Shown here piece after piece: positions 1 to 9,335 of a stretch of DNA of 64,000 bases. Source of the DNA: Melampsora larici-populina 98AG31 (Eukaryota; Basidiomycota; Pucciniomycetes; Pucciniales; Melampsoraceae); assembly GCF_000204055.1 (NCBI RefSeq), contig NW_006768802.1, positions 254,876 to 318,875 of the forward strand, read 5' to 3'. The notes under the pieces are model-generated. The model searched no databases. It saw nothing but the letters and a program-made list of their open reading frames with translations, and had not been told where the DNA came from. Both the position numbers and the translations under genes were made by a program. The first letter of the stretch is position 1. The number at the start of each line of letters is the position of its first letter.

Positions 1-3000
1 ACAACCATCTCAGGCTCTTTTGAACAATGATTCTGTTCCGAATCCCATTCCCAGTACCCAGAAACGCAAACGAGGACCTTCCAATACAACCGGCACCCAG
101 AAAAAACGCAAGGATGTATGTTATCTTACTGTCCAAGTCATTTCATCAACCGCTTTACTAACTTTATTTATTTGATTTATTGCTGTATAAAACCAGAAAT
201 CGAATTACGTTCCCGAAGGTCTGGATGTTGACCGAGACTCTGATATCGAGATAACCGGAGAGACTCAGCCTGCACCTAAAGCTGAGGTGCGCACTGAACG
301 TGTCCGTGAACTTCTCAAGTACTATGAAGATCCAGTCGAATGCCCAGATGAAGTAAGTGGCACTGGCTTCTATTTGTTCCCTCCTTTAACTTTCTTTCAC
401 AAACTCATCTACATTCTTGGTATTTGGATATTTCGATTCAATCAAGATCGGCAGCGGTATTTTCCGGTATTACAAGTGCCGGTTTTGTAAAAAATCTTTT
501 TCAAAACCCCCGAATACTTATCAGACTCTATACGACCATCGCGATGGGGCCAAAACTCAACCAGTTTGCCAGAAACGACACGTTGCCATCAAGCAAGGAT
601 TCGACCTCAATAAATCTTGGCCTGAGCAACAGAAGGCTAAAAAGGAACAAAATAACAACTTACACTGCCAGCATTAAAGAGGTTCCCAGATGGGAATATG
701 GGTCCTAGTGATCACATTCCCATCCTGCTACTGTTACACAGTTCCACAAATATTTCCTGAGTAGCCATTGTGATATATGTAGTCAATATTTTGAGATGTG
801 TGTCTCAATTTGAACAAAGTTACAGCATGTATTACACATGAACTTCTTATCTAGATGAGCAGATAACTGAGCGAACCTGTATGTAGCTGATAGCTAAGGA
901 TTTACTCAGATGTTTGCACATATGTAGTGTATGCTTTATGGCTCAGATGTGCAGTGCAAGATGATTTGATGCACCATTCTTCTCTCAATGATATTCCCAG
1001 CCTAGGTCACGTTCCGACCAGGGAACCTATTTAATGCTGGCAGTGTTAGATCGATTTGTTGTCAAGCAACCTTTTGGAATCAAAAACCTCAATCTCATGC
1101 TGGTCATTTGGGTTCTTTGTCACGCGCTCCCGTGGGCAAGATTTGAAGACTCTATTCTTCGTGCAGCCTTTTGGTTTTCAAACCCGCTGGCAACTCTTTA
1201 CTCAGCAACATGGGCAGCCCAAGCAGCCCAGCGCTTATACATAGGACTCCAAAAAAATGTCATAAGTAGCATCTTGGTACGTTTTTTTCTGGTAACGTTT
1301 AATTTCCTTTTCACTTTGAATTAATCTCATTAATCCATACCACACAGGAAAATGACAGTGCCTTCTGTCTAATGCACGATGGGTGGACGACAAAGGGACA
1401 ACGGCATGCTTTTATTGGGGCCAGTGTTTTGTTTATTGATAGTAACTGGAGATACCAGGTCCGACACCTCACCCTCAAGCTTGTGACATGGAATCACTAC
1501 GGGGTTCTACTGGCTTGTCCCCTGGCTCGATTCCTTGTTTGACACGGCCTACACAAGAAAATAAGTGTATTTAATTCCTTTTTCTTTGATAATCACCTCG
1601 AATATTGAGCCTGACATGAGAATGTTGTTTTATCCACATGCTTGCGCAGACAACGGATTCAGGCGCGAACAACAACACAATGGCGACAGAAATGTCAAAG
1701 ATCTTCTCTGAAGGTGAGGATCCGGTGTTCTGGGATGCAAGGGTCAACCATGTGCGCTGTTACGCGCACAAGCTGGCTCTTGTGGTCAAAGCCGCTTTGC
1801 GAAGTATCAAAATTGATCCAGGACATACAAAGCCAACTACGACTCCTGGCCGTGAACTTCCTACACCCTCGCTTGGACTTGACGACTCATCCAACTTTCC
1901 TGACGACCCAAACAACACTGAACCGGTTGATTGTCTTGAAGATGGAGAAGATATTGGCGGGGATCATGATGGTGATACTGACTCTGAGGTCGAGGATGGA
2001 GATGATTCTCAATTGCAGACTCACTTGGCCAGTAGGTGGAAAACTGATGTAGTGGTACAGGCAGTCCAAAAGGTCAGTTTCTATCATGCACAACCGAGAT
2101 CATAGTCACATACTGAATGATGATTTTGTTTCCAGGTGGATCTTTTTGCACGCCGGGTCTGTTCGAGTGCTGCCCTGCGAGCACTCTTCAAAGCACGAAG
2201 AGAAGGACAGGGGTCGATCACGGCGGGTTACGGAATACGTTGGAATGCGGCGGTCCAGTCTCGCCAAAAGGTTTGTGAAGCCCAAGAGGTATGTCTGGAC
2301 ATATCGATCATCCTATAGATCATATCATATCCCTTCTCACCATGTGTTGTTTATGTTTTCAGACAGTGACCCAGATGCTAGGAAGTGCCGATAGTCATCT
2401 TTTTGATGAGATGTGTATAACTCAGAGCGAATGGGCCGCTGTGAGGGCCTCAAATGGTGTCTTAGAGGTATGCAGCACTTGTAATTTGTTCTTCTAACCA
2501 TCATTAACAGTACTGATATATTTCAAATTTGTAGATATTCCTCTCTTCGACCCTCATGATGGAAGGGGATAGTCCAACAGGAGCGCGTGTCTTGTCCGAG
2601 TATCGTCGAATGGAGAAAGCTTTAGAGAAAATGGAGGCTGAGACTAAATACAAAAGCTTACATAAGATGATCGGGGTAATGCGTGTGAAACTCGCGGTGT
2701 ATCATAATGAAGCGCTCAGCTGTGACGCTCTTGTCATGGCTACAGTTTTAAATCCAAGCAAGCGTATGAAGTTCTTTGAAAACTACTATCCTGCGGAGGT
2801 ACCTCGAATTCGAACGATGTTGGATCAAGCTTTTCAAAGGAAAGTGGTATCATCAGAGGCAAACATCGAGATCACTTCAGCAACAGCAACATCACAAAAT
2901 ACAATCAAAACTACTCACGATCAAGACGACGACAATCTCTTTGGACCTTCAGAAGTGTCTGCATCAATCAATCGATCAGACGAATTAGAGCTCTATCTTG

Positions 3001-3395
3001 GCACAAAATATCCTTATAAGGACGGGTGTATCTTAAAGTGGTGGGAGGTGAGTGTCTGATTTTTCTCCGTTTTACTCTCTCTTCATGTCACTTATGTCTT
3101 ATGTGTGGTTGATTTGGGGCAATAGGAGAACTCAAAATGGTTCCCATTAGTGGCAGCGCTTGCGAAGGATTATCTCGCATGCTTGGGTACCACATGTCCA
3201 GTCGAAAGGACTTTTTCCTCAGCAGCCGATGTCTGCCAGCCTGATCGTGGTGGCCTCAACTCAAGCACGATGGAGCACGCTGTAGGCTGTAGAGAGTGGA
3301 TCAAAGCGGGTGTGGCTACACCAGCAGAGTTTTCAGAAGCATCTGAATTAATTGAAAAATATTTAGTAAGGCAACATAGTAATAAAACAAAATGA
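1..3395 (+). pseudogene. hAT-superfamily transposase, 5' end outside window, degenerate
   Basis: This is a DNA transposase of the hAT type, which would bind element ends and cut and paste the element. The exon at 1-115 encodes two basic clusters (KRKRG, KKRK) resembling a nuclear localisation signal. The exon starting near 421 encodes a BED-like zinc-finger region (YYKCRFCKKSF ... CQKRH). Around 1050-1240 comes the LMLVIWVLCHALPW block, at 1349-1460 CLMHDGWTTKGQRHAFIGAS, at 1650-1800 QTTDSGANNNTMA and VRCYAHKLALVVKAAL, and at 3150-3391 the C-terminal dimerisation domain (CPVERTFSSAADVC). These are family hallmarks in the expected order. Breaks: a 383-bp MITE at 663-1045 and a TGA near 1540 in the LARFLV.HGLHKK stretch. 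Introns of 60-110 bp separate the blocks. The 5' end of gene and element lies left of the window. Probably inactive. Confidence 0.85.
663..1045. mobile_element. 383-bp MITE inserted in the hAT transposase gene
   Basis: Terminal inverted repeats begin CACTGCCAGCATTAAA at 663 and end TTTAATGCTGGCAGTG at 1045, flanked by TTA at 660-662 and again at 1046-1048. A 3-bp TTA duplication fits the PIF/Harbinger superfamily. The interior has no coding potential. If the element and one TTA are ignored, the hAT reading frame runs on directly from ...EQNNNL to DRFVVKQ. Related short copies sit at 19505-19644 and 41369-41508. Confidence 0.88.
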
Positions 3396-3417
3396 TCTCG
3401 CTCTTTGTATTTGTAAA

Positions 3418-3617
3418 TACAAATTATATTACAGTTTGATTATGTGAACTGCAAAAAAAATACTGTTCGCGATCCCAACCAACTTTTACCGCCATTTCGT
3501 ATCGGCTCGTATCGCTTCAGCGATACGATATGAGCCTCCCCAAAAAAAAATTTTTCATGTCGTATCGGGAGTTGGTTCATATATATCGGTGTCCCGATGC
3601 GACATGAAAAAGCCCTG
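3418..3617. mobile_element. 3' terminal region of the hAT element
   Basis: Downstream of the transposase stop lies a non-coding stretch with several copies of the motif CGTATCG in both orientations (about 3497-3600), including a near-palindrome around TCGCTTCAGCGATACGA. Such subterminal repeats are typical transposase-binding sites in hAT elements. The inferred end is AAAAAGCCCTG at 3617, matching the usual CAGGG...CCCTG hAT terminus. The matching 5' end and the 8-bp target duplication lie outside the window. Confidence 0.55.
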
Positions 3618-3942
3618 ATATATCGTATGGTATCGGATAGGTTCGGGCGTTGTCCAGGGCCAAACCGTCCCCATTCGTCACTCGTGGACTCGAAGTTGAG
3701 ATCCGGCAGAGCGGCATGCAGATCTCATAGTGAGCCACCGGCGCCCAGCGACACAGCCTAGGGCACGCATTTTGCGCTGTGCCAGAAGACGACTGCGGCT
3801 GGTGGACAGTACGCTGGTGATATCCGCAAAGCTTACCCTAAACCACAGGTTGCTCCCGCTGCCTCGCCATAATTAACAGGTCAACCAGACCACGGGCCGC
3901 TGCTATCCTTCACCCCATTCGACTGCGCATTCTTATTTCGCC
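3618..3942. other. Intergenic region upstream of RPL38
   Basis: This stretch is more GC-rich than its surroundings and ends in a pyrimidine-rich tract just before the RPL38 start codon (CTGCTATCCTTCACCCC near 3900). That resembles the pyrimidine-rich 5' region often found on ribosomal protein genes. No other gene was seen. The promoter role is inferred from position only. Confidence 0.35.
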
Positions 3943-4510
3943 ATGGTAAACCTCCTCCCCCTCGATCTCTGCTCCTTATCACTTCCAACCATGAGCAGAG
4001 CCTTTACTTGATTCCCACTGTCATGGTGGGGATAAGGAACGAAGCCTAGCTAGGGATGCTGACTTCGTGCTCTGCTCCTTCCGTTTGAATTTTCGATATT
4101 CCCACCGTTCAGCCTTGTGAAGTCAAAGACATCAAAGCCTTCCTTTTGACCGCTCAGCGCAAGGATGCAACCGGTTAGTACTTCGCTCACTCGAGACTTC
4201 AGGTCACTTCTCACTTACTTTTGATTTCCGTGCTCAGCTTGTCGGATAAAGAAATCGACACGCAAAACCGGCCCAGGTACCACTATTCCTGTCACCAAGT
4301 TCAAGGTCCGATGTTCGAAATACCTTTACACCCTCGTACTTACTGACTCCGAGAAGGCCGAGAAATTGAGGGCGTCTCTACCACCCAGTGAGCACTCCGT
4401 TCATGGACTCTTTATCCCCTTACTACACCGCAGACTTACCCAATTTCCACTCTACCTCAGCCCTTAAGATCGAAGACGTTGACAAGGAGAAATCAAAGAA
4501 GAAAGCATAA
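3943..4510 (+). CDS. RPL38: Large-subunit ribosomal protein L38 (eL38)
   Basis: eL38 is a small protein of the cytosolic 60S ribosomal subunit. Four exons were read from the sequence: 3943-3945 (the ATG alone), 4113-4173, 4238-4387 and 4461-4510, with GT-AG introns of 167, 64 and 73 bp. The 87-residue product contains [37 protein letters not shown] and LRASLPP, which are L38 hallmarks, and ends in a basic tail KEKSKKKA. Length is normal for the family. The first exon consisting only of ATG was chosen because exon 2 opens in phase 0 with Pro and the family begins Met-Pro. Residue 3 is Cys (TGT), where relatives I know have a basic residue. A hAT element ends 326 bp upstream. No frame break is seen, so the gene appears functional. 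Confidence 0.9.
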
Positions 4511-5127
4511 ATGCTGTGATCTTCCATTTCTAGTCACCATGTTATGCCTATGCTCAGAATGCAACGTCAATGCCCGTCCCTTGACTCGCGCCTCATGTCC
4601 GATGATGATCGTTGGCTATCCACATGCATACGCATTCGACATCGCTCAACCTCCGAGCTACTGTCAACTTCTATATCATGCTGCTTTTGCTTCACTGGTT
4701 CATGATTCAAGCCATCACTTGGTCGTCTTAGAAACCATCCGATTCATTTCTACCACCCATATCCTCCCATCGCACCCTCTTAGACAGTTCCGTGATAGTG
4801 GCATGACCCAGGTCTACCTTTCAACACATCTCCGGAGATTCAGGGTTTAAAAGCGTAAATTTATAGACTGGAAAATTAGAAGTTGGCGGAGTTGTGAAAA
4901 AGATTTCTGTTTTGTCACTCGCTTAACTGTCAGTCCGCTCATACATTTTATGTTGTACCCATTATCATGGTTGGTAATTTAACAGTCCCGCCTGCAATGA
5001 GATGAATCGCATCCTGTTATCCCCCCCTGTTCACAGCCGGTGAAAGGCTCAGTTACTGCAGACACATGTCGTGACGGTATGATGGCCTGAACCACGCCCC
5101 CACCTGCAGAATTTTGAAGTTCACTCA
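4511..5127. other. Intergenic, no gene supported
   Basis: This is the 3' flank of RPL38 up to the left end of the PIF/Harbinger element. An open frame of about 120 codons here overlaps the last RPL38 exon in another frame and has no recognisable domain, so it is not called as a gene. Confidence 0.5.
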
Positions 5128-5405
5128 AAAAGCTTCAGAGCATCCACAGCGGACTTTGCAAATTTCAAGATTCAAATTTTTGACTTTCCAAATTTTTCAA
5201 CCTGACCTTCAAATTTGAAGGTCGGGTTGAAAATATTTTTAAAAGTTAAAAATCACGTGGTAGCCTTGCACGTGCACTATGGACCGCTCACTTGTACTCA
5301 GTAGAATCAATTCTACGCGATTGAACTATATTTGAACTACAACTCCACAGAAACCAGCAGAAACAGGACAAGCACTTGAAGCGCGCGAAACACGACTCCA
5401 TTGCC

Positions 5406-6655
5406 ATGTCTCACTCCAATTTAAACATCTTCCCCTTTGAATCTGTTGACCTTACACAGCTCTTCAATTCATCACCGGCACCAGTCAGTGACTCCTTGGC
5501 GATTTCACTTCAAGCATGTCCTTCCAATCATTCTTGCGATGCTCTGACTGAGGTCTCCACCAAAAAGGCCTCTAAATCAACTAACCACTGTGGCCCAAAC
5601 TGGTCAATTGCGGAGGATGTTCAATTGTGTCATTTGTGGCTTGAAACTTCCCTTGACAAGATTGAAGGGGTTGATCAAAAAGGTGATCAATTCTGGACCC
5701 GTATATTCAAGCACTATAGTGATAGACACGCCGACACAACTGAGAAGTCAAACCAAAAGGATCCGCCTCACACTTGCACTGGTGTTCAACAACGTTTTGG
5801 AGTCATCCAACATGCTGTCAATAAGTTTTGCGGAGCGTATGAGGCTGCCAAGCGACGCCATAAGACAGGGCAGGTTGCTTTAGATTGGGTATGTTGTCAA
5901 TTTCACTGAGCTGAGTTAACTTGAGTTGCTGACATACACTCATAATTCTATCAAGGTTGCAGAGGCACATCAGATCTATATAGCCTCTAATAAAGGCAAA
6001 AAAATTACTTTACAACACTGTTGGGAAGTTTTGAGATTGCATCAAAAGTGGGAAAATAATATGGATGATTTGAAACAAGACAACAAAGGTGTGACTACTC
6101 AAACCAAGCAAAAGCACAGCAAAACAAGCATTGACATTTGCTCTGATACAAACATCCTTCCATCCTCCAATGTTTTGGCCCCTCCCCTTGGCTCTGCGGG
6201 TGATAAATTTCAACCTCGCCCAAAAGGCTGTCGTAAAGCCAAACTGGAGCAGCTTGAGTCGTCAACCTCTGCAAAATCGACTGTCAAGGATGTACAATTA
6301 CACACAGCAACTAATGAAGCCAAAAGATTTATTAGTGAACTCATAGCTGCTTTGCACAAAAAGGCAAATGCTGTCAACACAGCCTTGGTTTCAGCTCAAA
6401 AGATCAACAAAGATCAAATCATGTTAATGGATCCCTCCGGTATGACAAGACCACAACGTGCTTACATAGAAGAACACCAAGCCCAGATCTTTGCGGCTCG
6501 GCAAGCTAACAAGGTGATTGTTTCACTAGATTGCATGAATCCACTGAAACAAGGGCTGACAACACTGTCCTCTTTGTTGACTCTGTATATCAATTAATCA
6601 ATTCCAGCCTGTTGAAGAAGAGGAGGATTTAGGTACCAACAGCGTGGGCAATTAA
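5406..6655 (+). CDS. PIF/Harbinger accessory Myb/SANT-like DNA-binding protein
   Basis: In PIF/Harbinger elements a second protein with a Myb/SANT-like domain helps the transposase enter the nucleus and bind DNA. This is such a gene. Exons 5406-5888, 5956-6513 and 6608-6655 splice in frame to 362 residues. The SANT-like region is near residues 60-150: NWSIAEDVQLCHLWLETS, then FWTRIFKHYSD, VQQRFGVIQHAVNKFCGAYEAA. A lysine-rich middle (KQDNKGVTTQTKQKHSK) and the coiled segment TNEAKRFISELIAALHKKAN follow. The last exon encodes PVEEEEDLGTNSVGN and lies in the first unit of a 100-bp tandem duplication. The ATG at 5406 is the first in frame after the element's left repeat. No internal stop was seen, unlike the partner transposase. 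Confidence 0.78.
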
Positions 6656-6805
6656 AACCTTCCATTCCAGTTCAAAAATTGTTCAAGAGAGAATATACGT
6701 AGTCTAGCCTGTTGAAGAAGAGGAGGATTTAGGTACCAACAGCGTGGGCAATTAAAACCTTCCATTCCAGTTCAAAAATTGTTCAAGAGAGAATATACAT
6801 AGTCT
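6606..6805. repeat. 100-bp tandem duplication inside the PIF/Harbinger element
   Basis: Two nearly identical 100-bp units lie head to tail (about 6606-6705 and 6706-6805), each starting near GCCTGTTGAAGAAGAGGAGG. They differ by a G/A near the end (ATACGTAG versus ATACATAG). The unit includes the last coding exon of the Myb/SANT-like gene, so the duplication creates a second unused copy of that exon. From 6810 to 7360 I see only AT-rich non-coding DNA between the two convergent genes. Confidence 0.85.
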
Positions 6806-7364
6806 ATATTGAATATCTATAGATTACCGATCTATCTCCAACACCTAGAGTAATTAAATCTATACCTTAAAAAGATTGTTATTTTTTGGCTCAAAATGAT
6901 GATTGTGTATGAAAAAAGTAATAAAGTTGAATTGATATTCACCACCACCCTCTCTGTGAACTTGAGTTTTGACCAAATCAAAATGTAGCTTTATTGTGAG
7001 TGTTTTTGCAAATAAGAAAGCAAGTCTGGTGCTGAGATACCTCACATCATCATGATTGAGGTTGTTTTGTTGGACTCGAGTTCAAGTGGACATAGGTACA
7101 ATTTGATATCAATAATATTCTCACTCTTTTGTCAGATATCATCATATGGGAGTCATCGTATTTTACAAACTTACCATCAAGCGAAGTTAGTTGACTTCAA
7201 TTTATATAAAAAACAGTTGAGGCATCAACTTCTTATTACCATCATAGCAGCAGTTTTTTTATTAAGAGAGCAAATCAAATAAAAGATAACAATCAATTGA
7301 TCTTGATTTTAAACATATATCATAGATTTTCAAAGAGTTCATTTGTCAATTTTTTTTCAGTCAA

Positions 7365-8744
7365 TCAATCTTGATTAATGTCATTTGAGCCAAACATGTT
7401 CCATAGATGTTCAACAGGATCATTTGTCAACTTTTTATTAGCTCGCTTGTCACGCATTCCTGCAAGGCTCCAAAGGTAAATTTGAGTCTTTTGGTAAGAA
7501 TCCAAGTTCGGTTGAGGTGGGGGAATTGCATTGTTGAGATGTTCCGGCAAGCCTTTGGGAACAGGCTCATCATTTCTTGCATTCTCTTCAACCTGCATAT
7601 TATGTAGGATTGCTGCAGCATACATGATAGCTGAAAGGTCTTCTTTGTGCCACAACCTGGCGGGACCATGTAGAATGCCTGATTGAGCAAACAAGGTCCC
7701 AAAAGTCCACTCGACATCTTTACAAATTGATTCTTGGAGACGAGCAAACAGCTGTGGGAAAACAAAAATGTTAATCATATAATCCAACCCAATTGAATTA
7801 AGCTTAACTTACACACTGTTTATTGGAAGTTGGGTGCTGAATTGTTTTGACCAAGGTAGTGAATGAAGGATAGATTCCATCCGCTAAATAATACCCCTGT
7901 GAGTAGTCATTGTTGTTGATGGTGTAATTGCATGGAGGTGCCCTTCCTTCTAAGAGATTTTCAAACAAAGGTGATTGGTCAAGAACACTGATATTGTTCA
8001 AGCTTCCAGGAAATCCAAAATTTGCATGCCAGATCCAGGTATTGTATAATGCTACCACCTCTAATACCAGTGTTGGGACTCTTTCTTTACCCACATATTG
8101 TCCAAGCCACACGATTGGACAGTTCTTCCAGGTCCAGTGGGTACAGTCTATTGATCCAAGCATACCTGGGAAACCTTGCTTTGCCCCAGCCAATAAGAGT
8201 TTTTTGATATCTTGGGCATTGGGCTGTCAAAGGTACTCGTCTCCAAAGAGTGATTTCACATGCCGGCAGAACAGTTTCAGAGATTCCAAGGCCGCACTTC
8301 CACCAATCTGTATGTGTTCGTCAGTAGCATTGGCGGCATACCCGTATGCCATTTGTCAAAGGGCAGCTGTGACCTTTTGAATACAGCTTAGCCCAAGCAC
8401 ACCAGCAGCATCACGTTTTTGAATCCAATAACAATATATGCTTGAAGTGCATCCATGATTTGAACCACAATATATCTGTTGTATCAATATCTTTGGCGGA
8501 ACTGAGCATCTGAATAAGAGTGATTGATGTCAGAGTATTGTTGAACAAGGATCCGGTGGGCTAGATGACAATGCCGGAGGATTTGACGTTGAGGACGGTT
8601 CCTGATAGGGATGATGTTTTTGTCTTCTTCAACTTTGGTAGCTGCCTGTAGCCATTCAATTGCAGCTTGAGCTGCAGCAATATCAATCTTGTGATCATCT
8701 TCAAAGAGGAATAAGATGTGGTGTTGAAGTTCCAATGCATTCAT
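7365..8744 (-). pseudogene. PIF/Harbinger (DDE_4-like) transposase, disrupted
   Basis: This is the endonuclease that would cut and paste the element. Read on the minus strand, the N-terminal part (from ATG at 8744) gives DAQFRQRYF. The middle gives DAAGVLGLSCIQKVTAAL, FGDEYL and GFPGMLGSIDCTHW. Then come SLNNISVLDQSPLF, YYLADGIYP and, after an intron, DVEWTFGTLFAQSGI, ILHNM and EHLWNMFG. The catalytic acids of the DDE fold appear present: D in GSIDC, D in VLDQSP or LADG, and E in DVEW. However, two in-frame TGA codons interrupt the middle (after VTAAL and after DEYL), each where an arginine would fit, and the frame changes around 8480. The gene is therefore very probably non-functional. Confidence 0.85.
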
Positions 8745-9031
8745 ACTTGTGAAAAAAATGTGTCCCGCTGAGCATTGATGAATAGACTCTGGAAGAGTGT
8801 TCAAGAATCAAGACGCGTCTGGAGGAGATTCACAACACACTGTTGTGATTGCTTCAAACGGGGTTCAATTATGTTTATACTGAGAGTCCAAATGGAATCA
8901 AAGTTTGGAATGAATAGTCCGTTGTGGACTGAAAGATTTGAAGGTCAAATTACCCCTTGCAGCCAACCTTTCAAAAGTCAGACTTTTCAAATTCATGAAA
9001 AGTCCGCTGTGGATGCTCTCAGCTTTTTTCA

Positions 9032-9246
9032 AAGTACAGCCCTCTCAAAAAAGATTGATTTTTTTGGAAGGTCTTGGCAATGTGCAAAACCCGGGTTTTG
9101 ATCTTGCTCACCAAGAGGGACTTAGTTAGGTTAGGGTTTTGTGCCTTACTTGGTTTTGTCTCTCCGCTAATTGGAAGATTACAGAAACAAACAAACCTGT
9201 AATCAAGTTTTGTCTCTGGTTTTACTTGCTGCAGAGGCAAGAACAA
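9032..9246. other. Intergenic flank of the PIF/Harbinger element
   Basis: No gene is seen. The stretch holds a perfect 16-bp palindrome, CAAAACCCGGGTTTTG, near 9086-9101, which I cannot assign to any function. Confidence 0.4.
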
Positions 9247-9335
9247 GGGGCCATCAGGAGAACCCTGCAGGTCACTGACAGTCAGGCCTTTCAGTGACCT
9301 GTCCCTGAGCTGTGAAAGCCAGCATAAGTCATCAG
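9247..9335. repeat. Dispersed repeat R1, copy 1
   Basis: The segment with GGCCATCAGGAGAACCCTG, CTGACAGTCAGGCCTTTCA and GTGAAAGCCAGCA recurs at 14518-14590 in the same orientation with small differences. It is a local sign of a dispersed repeat family. An open frame covers both copies on the minus strand (shared QGSPDG), but composition and length do not support a gene. Confidence 0.6.

Larger units (their letters stand above)
5128..9028. mobile_element. PIF/Harbinger-type DNA transposon with two divergent-strand genes
   Basis: Imperfect terminal inverted repeats bound the element: AAAAGCTTCAGAGCATCC at 5128 and GGATGCTCTCAGCTTTT at the right end, both including CATCCACAGCGGACTTT in inverse orientation. 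A possible 3-bp TCA duplication lies at 5125-5127 and 9029-9031, though the exact end is uncertain because of A/T runs. The element holds a Myb/SANT-like gene on the plus strand and a Harbinger transposase on the minus strand. This two-gene layout is standard for PIF/Harbinger elements. About 3.9 kb, and the transposase is broken. Confidence 0.82.

Noticed and set aside
4479..4850. Open frame of 123 codons downstream of RPL38
   Set aside because: Overlaps the last RPL38 exon in a different frame and has no domain or intron support.
9086..9101. Perfect palindrome CAAAACCCGGGTTTTG as a regulatory site
   Set aside because: No gene start nearby and no second copy seen in the window.
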